Assembly (NCBI GenBank): GCA_025363375.1
Contig: JANYDZ010000107.1
Coordinates: 1 to 13,126, forward strand
Length of the DNA stretch: 13,126 bases
Reading direction: 5' to 3'
DNA from: Hyphomicrobiales bacterium
GTDB lineage: Bacteria > Pseudomonadota > Alphaproteobacteria > Rhizobiales > Beijerinckiaceae
The notes under the pieces were generated by a model. The model had not been told where the DNA came from. It made no database searches and worked only from the letters and a program-made list of their open reading frames with translations. Positions 1 to 7,200 of the stretch are shown in pieces. Each line of letters begins with the position of its first letter. Positions within the stretch are counted from its first letter, which is position 1. Position numbers and translations under genes: made by a program.

Positions 1-230
1 GCTTCGCCGCTCCAGAAGCGGTTCAGTGCCGTGACATCGAAGTTGCGCTCAAGCAGGTTGGAAGTTGCGCTCAAGCAGGTTGGAAGTTGCGCTCAAGCAG
101 GTTGGAACTTGCGCACAAGCAGGCTGGGCGACACTGGCAACCCATGCCTTCTGTCCGTGGTCACTCGGAACCTGGCCTCGCCGCGCGCCAGCAAACCACA
201 GGCCTGGATGCGTTTGCGCGCATTTCCGGT
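1..230 (-). pseudogene. IS3-family transposase OrfB remnant, running off the left edge
   Basis: Translated on the minus strand, about 217 to 105 reads like the stretch of IS3-family OrfB just before the DDE domain: a basic helix-turn-helix tail, then FRVTTDRRHGLPVSPSLL. From 60 down to 1 the same frame reads NLLERNFDVTALNRFWSGEA. Together these match the usual OrfB order of 'RFRVTTDSxHGLPVAPNLLxRxF', then 'PNxVWxxDITYI'. The two pieces are separated by a 66-bp tandem expansion that places an in-frame TGA at 93-95, so the gene is broken. No OrfB-like sequence is seen upstream (to the right) of about 230, and OrfA is absent. The DDE catalytic part would lie left of the window. The family call rests on motif recognition from memory. 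The right boundary is approximate. Confidence 0.7.
39..126. repeat. 22-bp tandem repeat, four copies, inside the IS3 remnant
   Basis: Four head-to-tail 22-bp units lie at 39-60, 61-82, 83-104 and 105-126. The first three are identical. The fourth differs at three positions and looks like the original sequence. On the minus strand each unit encodes a version of LLERNF, part of the transposase. One unit is 7 codons plus 1 base, so each copy shifts frame. Three added units (66 bp) restore the original frame but introduce a TGA at 93-95. There are no spacers, so this is a slippage-type expansion and not a CRISPR array. Confidence 0.95.
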
Positions 231-410
231 TCGCGCGGTCCCCGACAGTCTGGCGATGCGTCCGGCCCGGCGACCAACGCCTTGTATTATTTCATAAAAA
301 AATAACTTGTCGCGATAAACCAGCAAATATCCGCGGCGATCCAATTGTTCGACGCGCCATGCCCGGTTAACTTCCTTGTGCGCTGGCGCACATTGCTTAT
401 CCGACAGGTG
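231..410. other. Non-coding stretch between the IS remnant and the caspase-like gene promoter
   Basis: No reading frame here has a recognisable product or a ribosome-binding site. The short frames on both strands are Arg-rich products of GC-rich sequence. There is an A/T-rich patch at about 286-308 and the dyad at 377-392, listed separately. No RNA gene was recognised. Confidence 0.6.
377..392. promoter_or_regulatory. Perfect 16-bp dyad upstream of the caspase-like gene promoter
   Basis: TGTGCGC at 377-383 and GCGCACA at 386-392 are perfect 7-base inverted arms around a TG. The dyad centre lies about 27 bp before the proposed -35 box at 411, a position suited to an activator or repressor site. 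No T-run follows, so a terminator is less likely. The binding protein is unknown. Confidence 0.45.
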
Positions 411-439
411 TTGCCGATGGCTTAACAATGTATTATTGT
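411..439 (+). promoter_or_regulatory. Sigma70-like promoter for the caspase-like gene
   Basis: TTGCCG at 411-416 and TATTGT at 434-439 are separated by 17 bp, with four of six consensus bases in each box. Transcription would start near 446, giving a leader of about 60 nt before the ATG at 507. Short arms ACAAT (424-428) and ATTGT (435-439) flank and overlap the -10 box. This is inference from sequence only. Confidence 0.45.
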
Positions 440-506
440 GAAGTCGTCTCAAGTAGCGTGTGGAGGAATCCCACGCGCTCGTCTTGTGGCGGGGAATGCG
501 GGCGCG

Positions 507-3230
507 ATGAAAAAGCTTTCATCTTATGCCGTTGTTTTATGGAGCGTGATCGCACTCACGTTCATGACCGGGCGCGCCTTGGCGGACCGGCGCGTGGCCT
601 TGGTCATCGGCAACGCAAAATATCAAAAAATCACCAAATTGACGAACCCGGCCAACGACGCTCCGGACATCGCCGAAGCCCTGTTGAAGCTCGGCTTCGA
701 AGTGATCATGAAAACCGATATAGACAAGCGCGGCTTCGACGGCGCTTTCAAGGAATTCAACCGCAAGGCCGCCGATGCCGATGTGGCGCTGTTTTATTAT
801 GCCGGCCACGGCATGCAGTTCCAGAAACAGAATTACCTGCTGCCGATCGAAATCGGCGTCGAAGACAGTTACGATGTCGAATACGACGCGATCGGCATGG
901 ACACCGTCCTGAAGGCGGTCAACGCCTCCAAGGGCGTCAAAATTATCATTCTTGACGCATGCCGGGACAATCCCCTGGACAAGCTCCAGGCAAATGCGAG
1001 CCGGGGCGTGCAAGCGGGAACGCGCGGTCTGGCGCGCATCGATCGCACCGACGGCATGCTTGTGGCCTACGCGACCGGCGCGGATCAGACGGCGGACGAC
1101 GGCACGGGCAAGAATTCGCCGTTCACCGAAGCGCTCGTCAAGCGTCTCAACGAGCCCAACCTGGAAGTCTACGCGCTGTTCCGCAACGTCGCCAACGACG
1201 TTTACGAGCGCACCAACAAGCGCCAGCGTCCCGAAGTGACTTCCTCGTTGTTAAATGAGTTTTATCTGAAACTCGCCGACACGGATTCTGTCGTATGGAC
1301 CCGCATCCGCGACACCCAGGACCCCGCCGTTCTCGCGAACTTCATCGGAAAGTACCCGGCTTCCCCCTATGCGCGCGACGCGCAGTTTCGGCTGGACAAT
1401 TTTGAAATGATTGCGCGCCTGAACGACGAACGGGCGCGTCGGGAACAAGACCGCAAGGACCGGGAACAAATGCTCGACGAGATGCGTCGCGCGAAAGAAG
1501 AATTGCTCGCGGAACGCCAAGCCTTTGAACAGCGCGAGCGGGAGCGTATCGAAGCCGAAAAACAAAGAGCAAGCAAGCTTGAAACGGAACGCCTTGAGTC
1601 CGAGCGCAAGGACGCCGCTCGCCGCGAAGCCGACAGACTCGCGGCGGAAAAGCGCGAGGCCGACAAGCGCGAAGTCGAAAGACTGACGGCGGAAAAGCGC
1701 GCGCTGGAGCGCCGCGACGCCGAAACGCGCGAGGCCGCCCGCACTCAATCCGACAGGATCGCCGCCGAAAAGCGCGAGGCCGAAAAGCGCGAGGCGGATC
1801 GTCTCGCCGCCGTAAAGCGGGAAGCCGACAAGCTCGCCGCCGAAAAGCGTGAAGCCGACATGCGGGAAGCCGATCGCATCGCCGCTGAGAAGAAGGCCGA
1901 GTTTGAAAAACTTGCCCGCGAACAGGCGGACAGCGCCAAACGCGAAGCCGCCCGCAAAGCCGAGGAGAAACGCGAGCGCGACCGGATTGCGGCCATTCAG
2001 AACGATGAAGCCCGCAAGGCCGCCGAACTTGTCGCCGCGCAAAAGCAGCAGGCAGAACGGCTTGAGGCGGAGCAACGCGAAGCCGCACGCAAGGAAGCCC
2101 AGCGCCTCGCCGCCGCGAAGGCGAGCGAGTCCGAGAAGCTCGCGCGCGAACAACTGGAAGCGCAACGGCGCGAGGCTGACCGCGCCGCGTCCGAGAAGAA
2201 AGCCGAGCAGGAGCGGATCCGTGTCGCCGCCCTGCAAGACGCCGATCTCAAGCGGCAACAGGCCGAGGCGGAAAAGCAGCGCCTCGCCGCCGTTTGCGCG
2301 CGGGAAAGCGACGACGTGAAGCGACTGGCGTCCGAGCGCTCCAGGACCGCCCTCGACGCGTTCCGCGCCCAGGCCGCGTGCCCGACGACCGCCGTCTCCA
2401 TCGATAAGGCGATCCGCGAGATCGCGGCGGCGGACGCGCGAACCTGCGACGCCGACAGCAAGTTGCTCGGCAAGGCCGGCAATAAAGACCTCGCGACCTT
2501 GCGGACCGCGCTCGACGCCATGACCTGCGAGAAGGTCCAGGTTGAAGCCACCGGCCGCATTGCCAAACTTGAAGCCGAGGCGCGCAAGGCTGAAGTCGGC
2601 TGCGCGATCGAATCCGGCAAAATTACGGAAGCCAAATCCGCCGGCGCCGATGCTCTGGCCAAGCTTGGCGATTTGCAGAAAACGCTGAACTGCGAGCGCA
2701 TGCGCCCCGTGGTCGCGGACGCGATCAAGGAATTGGCGGCGCTGGCGCCGAAGGCGGCGGAAATCGACAGCCGCCGTCAGATTCTGGAAGCCCAGTCCGA
2801 ACTGAAGCGCATCGGCTGCTATAGCGGCAACCTGAACGGCAATATGAACAACGGCACCAAATCCGCCGTCGCCAAATATTTCGTGAAAATCAACGCCGCC
2901 GCTCGCGAAGTCCGATTCAGCGACGAACTGATTGACGAACTCAAGCGCAGCGGCGCCGAGGTGTGCCCGGCGGAGCCCGTGATCACGGTCACTCGCCCCC
3001 GCCCTGTCCGCGAGGAGCCCGATGAACCGGTCGTGCGTCGCCGCCCGCAACGCGATGAACCTGTTGCCGCAAAGCCAAAACCGGTTCGGCAACCTGTCGA
3101 GCGCGTCGCGCGCGAGCCCCGCCCGGCGCCGGCGCCTAAGCCTGTCGCGGCCGCTCGTCCTGCGCCTGTGCGCGCGCCTGCGCCGGTCGCCTCGGCGCCG
3201 CGCATCAACGTCATTGGCGTCGGGTTCTGA
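507..3230 (+). CDS. Exported caspase-like (peptidase C14 family) protein with charged coiled coil and peptidoglycan-binding-like segment
   Basis: The 907-residue product starts at ATG 507, which has GGGGAA about ten bases upstream and opens a clear signal peptide (residues 1-26, cut after ALA). The GTG at 438 would add 23 residues before the signal peptide and lies in the proposed -10 box. Residues 28-255 are a caspase fold: RVALVIGNAKY strand, YYAGHG with catalytic His101, and ILDACRDNP with catalytic Cys152. The family cleaves after Arg/Lys or Asp depending on branch, and specificity cannot be read here. Residues 299-597 are a long Glu/Arg/Lys/Ala coil repeating AEKREADR-type units. Residues 597-732 carry spaced cysteines. 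Residues 757-822 resemble a peptidoglycan-binding-1 fold (QSELKRIGCYSGNLNG, then a TKSAV helix). The tail from 823 to about 896 is Pro/Arg/Ala-rich. The protein is probably periplasmic or wall-associated. The fold call is firm. Substrate and role are unknown. Confidence 0.9.
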   Translation: MKKLSSYAVVLWSVIALTFMTGRALADRRVALVIGNAKYQKITKLTNPANDAPDIAEALLKLGFEVIMKTDIDKRGFDGAFKEFNRKAADADVALFYYAGHGMQFQKQNYLLPIEIGVEDSYDVEYDAIGMDTVLKAVNASKGVKIIILDACRDNPLDKLQANASRGVQAGTRGLARIDRTDGMLVAYATGADQTADDGTGKNSPFTEALVKRLNEPNLEVYALFRNVANDVYERTNKRQRPEVTSSLLNEFYLKLADTDSVVWTRIRDTQDPAVLANFIGKYPASPYARDAQFRLDNFEMIARLNDERARREQDRKDREQMLDEMRRAKEELLAERQAFEQRERERIEAEKQRASKLETERLESERKDAARREADRLAAEKREADKREVERLTAEKRALERRDAETREAARTQSDRIAAEKREAEKREADRLAAVKREADKLAAEKREADMREADRIAAEKKAEFEKLAREQADSAKREAARKAEEKRERDRIAAIQNDEARKAAELVAAQKQQAERLEAEQREAARKEAQRLAAAKASESEKLAREQLEAQRREADRAASEKKAEQERIRVAALQDADLKRQQAEAEKQRLAAVCARESDDVKRLASERSRTALDAFRAQAACPTTAVSIDKAIREIAAADARTCDADSKLLGKAGNKDLATLRTALDAMTCEKVQVEATGRIAKLEAEARKAEVGCAIESGKITEAKSAGADALAKLGDLQKTLNCERMRPVVADAIKELAALAPKAAEIDSRRQILEAQSELKRIGCYSGNLNGNMNNGTKSAVAKYFVKINAAAREVRFSDELIDELKRSGAEVCPAEPVITVTRPRPVREEPDEPVVRRRPQRDEPVAAKPKPVRQPVERVAREPRPAPAPKPVAAARPAPVRAPAPVASAPRINVIGVGF

Positions 3231-3266
3231 AACTTGGGGTTTCTGAAGCCTGGGTTTCTGAAGCCT
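3222..3266. repeat. 15-bp tandem repeat across the stop codon of the caspase-like gene
   Basis: Two exact 15-bp units (gggtttctgaagcct) lie at 3237-3251 and 3252-3266. A diverged unit at 3222-3236 contains the gene's TGA at 3228-3230. Each unit carries a TGA, though the first is offset by one base relative to the others. An eight-G run follows at 3276-3283. No convincing terminator hairpin was found between this gene and its convergent neighbour. Confidence 0.8.
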
Positions 3267-3311
3267 GACGCTAACGGGGGGGGTATTACCTGCCCCTGCC
3301 TTGTGAAAGTT

Positions 3312-3911
3312 TCAGGATTTCGCCAGAGCGTCGAGCGCCTGCGCAAGTCCCCGGAAAGAAAACGGCAAGGTTATTTCCCGCGCGACCGCGTCGCGAAAGC
3401 GCATCTTTCCCTGGCCCGCCTGCGCCCGCCAACGTTTCAGAATATCGTCTTTCATGTCGGAATCGGCGATGCACCCCGCCGCAAGGCACCGCTTCCACGC
3501 GAGATCGGCGGGTTGATCGTCCTTGTCGTCGATTGCGATTTTCACGGAACTGGGAAAACTCAAATTTGAAGGCAGCAGCACGGTAACGCGCAGCGGCGCA
3601 TCGGCGGCAACCCGCCCTACCGCGATCTGGGCGATCATCCCCTGACCCTCCGCCTGCAAAGTCTGGGCGACCTCGCAACTGCGCACGGACTGGGCGCCCT
3701 CCCCGACGCGCTGACAGCGCAGCAACCAGTCGCCAAAGGTGGCCGTGGTCAATTGCGGGTCGGCGCTTACGGCTGGCGGAACGGACGCGGCGGGCGCTAC
3801 AGGTTGCGGGCGCGGCGGCGCCGTCTGCGCTGCGGGACGTGTTTGAGCGCATGCGATGGACGCCGCGAAGAAAATCGCCGATCCAATATTGAAACTCCAG
3901 CCCAACCGCAT
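3312..3911 (-). CDS. IalB-family (invasion-associated locus B) periplasmic protein
   Basis: The product has 199 residues. The start at 3911 is supported by GGAG six bases upstream and by a signal peptide cut near residue 22 (IACA before Gln). A Pro/Ala-rich linker (23-57) leads to the family domain. That domain has FGDW at 59-62, Cys66, Cys79, a hydrophobic LRVTVLLPSNL strand, then the W-K-R-C-x4-G-C pattern with Cys142 and Cys147. The four cysteines probably form two disulfides, consistent with a periplasmic location. IalB was named in Bartonella, but the family is widespread in free-living alphaproteobacteria and its biochemical role is unresolved, so invasion should not be inferred. The gene converges with the caspase-like gene and diverges from the autotransporter. 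Confidence 0.85.
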   Translation of the reverse strand: MRLGWSFNIGSAIFFAASIACAQTRPAAQTAPPRPQPVAPAASVPPAVSADPQLTTATFGDWLLRCQRVGEGAQSVRSCEVAQTLQAEGQGMIAQIAVGRVAADAPLRVTVLLPSNLSFPSSVKIAIDDKDDQPADLAWKRCLAAGCIADSDMKDDILKRWRAQAGQGKMRFRDAVAREITLPFSFRGLAQALDALAKS

Positions 3912-3931
3912 GTTTCACTCCAGATTGACGT

Positions 3932-3970
3932 CGATTTGACCATGGCGCTTTGCCGCATTCTGGTCAATCG
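3932..3970. promoter_or_regulatory. Inverted repeat, possible shared operator
   Basis: TTGACCA (3936-3942) is perfectly inverted as TGGTCAA (3961-3967). Allowing one bulged T, the arms extend to CGATTTGACCA and TGGTCAATCG. The loop of 18 bases makes a DNA-binding site more plausible than an RNA hairpin. The repeat sits 20-60 bp upstream of the ialB-like start. Each arm contains TTGACC, which also resembles a -35 box. Confidence 0.4.
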
Positions 3971-4138
3971 GAGCCGGGCGCTCACGGAGCGGCAAAATGC
4001 GGCCGCGCGATTTTATAAATTCCCTATCTGCGCGAGGACCTGAACGCATTCAGCGCAATAGCTGCAAAAATTAAGATGCAAAGGATAAACTGTTGCGCTC
4101 TTACCACACCCGACGGTCAATATTAGGCCCTTATAAAC

Positions 4139-4156
4139 CACTGCTTTCGTGCAGTG
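4139..4156 (+). promoter_or_regulatory. Stem-loop upstream of the autotransporter gene
   Basis: CACTGC (4139-4144) pairs perfectly with GCAGTG (4151-4156) around a six-base loop. TTATAA lies just before it (4131-4136). If transcription starts upstream of 4139, the hairpin would sit in the 5' leader, more than 110 nt before the ATG. No T-run follows, so it is not an obvious terminator. Confidence 0.4.
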
Positions 4157-4267
4157 CGAATGTGTGCAAAAAGTGGAAGTTGTAGTCGTGGCGATTCTGC
4201 CTGCGGGCTGGCTTTGTGCCGCCGCGGTGCTTTACGTTTCGAAATGCGCGAACTTCGTGAGGAAGAT

Positions 4268-7200
4268 ATGTCAGTTGCTGGTAAGGTGGAGTTCGCGGTG
4301 GACAGGTTCTCTTTTCGAGGCGCGCTCCTGTTGGGAACCGCGCTGACAGGCGTGGTTGCGTTGCCGTTGCCCGCCAGCGCGCTTCTCACCAATTATACGG
4401 GTGGCAATGGCAATTGGTTCGTCGCCGGCAATTGGGCGCCGTCCGTTCCCACCGTTGCCGACATCGCGAATCTGACGAACCCGGGCACGGCCGGAACCCC
4501 TGCCTTCATCAACGCGCCCGCAGCTGGGGCTTTAACCGTCAACATCAACAACGGAAACACGCTGAACGTTGGCGGCGGCGGGCAATTGACCGTTCTGGGC
4601 ACGTTCACAAATGCAACGGCGACGGCGAACGCCGTGAACGTATTTGGCGCAACAAGCGCCATTACCGCTGCCACAATTGTCAATTCCGCCGGCGGGTTCA
4701 GCAGCAGCGGGAGCACAATCACCGGAACGACCGCAATATTCAACCTGGGAACTTTTTCCGCCAGCGGCGCGGTTGTGTCGCCGGTCATCAACAATCAGGC
4801 GGGCTCGTTCAACGTCACCGGAGCGCTCACTGGCACTGGAGCCTTCAACAACAGCGCCGGCACCGCCCTTAACGTGAGCGGCGGCAGTTTCAACGGCACG
4901 ACCACGCTCACCAACGCCGGCACCGCGAGCATCGCCGCCGGACAGGCGCTGAACGCGACGACTTTGGTCTCGAACCTCGCCGGCGGCGTGATCAACAACG
5001 TCGGCGCGCTGACCGCGCCGACAATCTCCAATCAAGGCGCGCTGAACTCCACGGGAACGGTGGGAACGCTCGCGACCACGACGACCAACGCGGGCACGGT
5101 GAACGCTTCGGGCGCTTTCGCGGGGACGATCAACAATTCCGGCACGTTCAACGTCACGGGAGCGCTCACGGGAACCGGCGCCTTCACCAACGCCGCGGGC
5201 GGCGCACTCAATGTGAACGGCGGCAGCTTCACCGGCATTGGCGCGCTCGTCAACAATGCAACCATTACGATTGGCGCGGGCAATACGCTTTCCGCCGCTT
5301 CAGTTAACAACGCGGCCGGCGCGACAATAGCAAATTCGGGCACGTTGACGTCGGCTGCCGTGATTGGCAACGCCGGGATTCTGAACAATCTTGGCGCGGC
5401 GAGCATTATCAACGGCGGCGTCGCCAATTCCGGGACGTTGACAAACGCCGGAACGCTGAACGGCGGGCTTGCCAATACCGCGGGGACGACGACGAACGCC
5501 GGCACAATCAACGGCGGCGCCGCTGTTTCGGGCGGGACGGTGACGAACAACAATCTCGTCGTCGGCACGGTCGGAATTTCCGGCGCGGGCACGTTCAACA
5601 ACAATCTCACCATCACCGGGGCCGTCAACAACGCCGCGACTTTCAACAACAACGCGGCGGGAACCGTGTCCGGCTTGTTGACCAACACGGCTGGAGCGAG
5701 CGTCAACGCGGGCCAGCTCAACGGCGGCGCGACCGTCACCGGCGGCACGCTGACTTCGACCAACATTGTCAACGGCGGCATCATCAATGCCGCGGCCGGA
5801 ACCGTAAATGTTCAGGGCAACACAGCGGGGACGCTCGCCAACCTCGGCGCTTTCACCGTCACCGGGGCGCTGAACGCGGGCGCTGGCGCGATCAACAACA
5901 ACGGCGGCACATTCACCGTCAACGGCGCGCTGACCAACGCCGGCGCGGTGACCAACGCCGCCGGCGCGACGCTCGCCAACAACGCGCTGCTGACGGCGAC
6001 CGGCCCCGTGGTCAACAACGGCGCGCTTAACAACAACGCCGCCGGGACGATCACCAACGGCGTGACCAACAACGCGGGAACAACGACGAACGCCGGCACG
6101 ATCAATGGCGGCGCTATTGTTACAGGCGGCACGCTCAACACCAACACGGCGACCAGCGTCGTCAACGGCGGGCTGACCAACACGGCGATTGTGAACGCCG
6201 CTGGCCAGATCAATGGCGCGATCGCCAACAACGCCGGCGGCGCCTTCACAGTCGTCGGCAACCTCGCCGGCAACACCTTCGCCAACGCCGCCGGCGCGAC
6301 GCTGACCTTCAACCCGGGATCGACGTTGATCGGCTTTACGGCCCTCACGAACGCAGGAACTGTGAATGGCGGCCTGGTCAACCCGACAGGCATGACGACA
6401 ACCAATACCGGCACGATCAACGGCGGCGTCAATGTCACGGGCGGCACGCTCAACACCAACACAGCGACCAGCGTCGTCAACGGCGGGCTGACCAACACGG
6501 CGATTGTGAACGCAGCGGGTCAGGTCAACGGCGCGATCGCCAACAACGCCGGCGGCGTGTTTACCGTTGTTGGCAACCTCGCGGGCAACAACGCCTTCAC
6601 CAACGCGGTTGGCGCGACGCTGACCGTCAACGCTGCGACCGCATTCAGCGGGCTGACCACGCTGACCAACAATGGAACCGTAACCAACAACGGCACCCTG
6701 TCCACGACTGGTGGAACCACAAACACCGGGCTCCTGAACACCAACACGGCAGCCAGCAGCCTCAACGGCGGGCTTGCCAACACCGGGATCGTGAACGCCG
6801 CAGGTCAGATCAACGGCGTGACCGCCAACAACGCCGGCGGCGCATTCAACGTCGTCGGCAACCTTTCCGGCAACAACAGCCTGACCAACGCGGCCAACGC
6901 AACGTTGAAAATCAACACGGGCTCTACTTTGAACGGCTTTACGAGCGTGACAAATGCCGGAACGCTGCTTCCATCCGCCGCTGGCGCGGTGACAATCGTC
7001 GCCCCGACATTCACCAATACCGGCACGATCAATTTACAGAATGGCAGTTCCACGGATGTGTTGACGATCAACGGCAAATACGTCGGCGGCGGCGTCATCA
7101 GCCTCGACACGAATTTGTCGGTCCCAAATGCAACTCAGACGCCCACCTCCGACAAGGTTACAATCCTCAATGGAGCGGCTTCCAGCGGCGCAACATTGGT

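Larger units (their letters stand above)
3912..4267. promoter_or_regulatory. 356-bp divergent regulatory region between ialB-like and autotransporter genes
   Basis: No gene is supported here. An open frame from 4154 joins the autotransporter frame, but its N-terminus is not signal-like. The region holds the inverted repeat at 3932-3970, a second inverted pair TTTGCCGC (3949-3956) and GCGGCAAA (3989-3996), an A/T-rich stretch around 4062-4092, and the hairpin at 4139-4156. For the ialB side, TTGACC on the minus strand (rc of 3962-3967) is a possible -35 with a poor -10. For the autotransporter no clean -35/-10 pair was found. Confidence 0.55.

Noticed and set aside
39..126. CRISPR-like array
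   Set aside because: The 22-bp units abut without spacers and encode part of a transposase on the minus strand.
438..506. GTG start 23 codons upstream for the caspase-like protein
   Set aside because: It would bury the signal peptide behind 23 residues and lies in the proposed -10 box. ATG 507 has a suitable ribosome-binding site.
1251..3092. Long 613-codon open frame on the minus strand opposite the caspase-like coil
   Set aside because: It is a shadow of the Glu/Arg/Lys/Ala-rich coding strand. The product is low-complexity, lacks a ribosome-binding site and resembles no family.
3312..3911. Reading the IalB-like gene as a virulence or invasion gene
   Set aside because: The family is widespread in free-living alphaproteobacteria and nothing here indicates a pathogen.
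4154..4267. Upstream ATG start for the autotransporter
   Set aside because: The added 38 residues are Cys/Arg-rich and not signal-like. ATG 4268 has a strong GAGGAAG site and a proper signal peptide follows.
4393..7110. Nearly continuous antisense open frame under the passenger
   Set aside because: It runs in one register because the passenger rarely uses TTA, CTA or TCA codons. The hydrophobic Pro/Val/Ala products are artefacts of the repeats.
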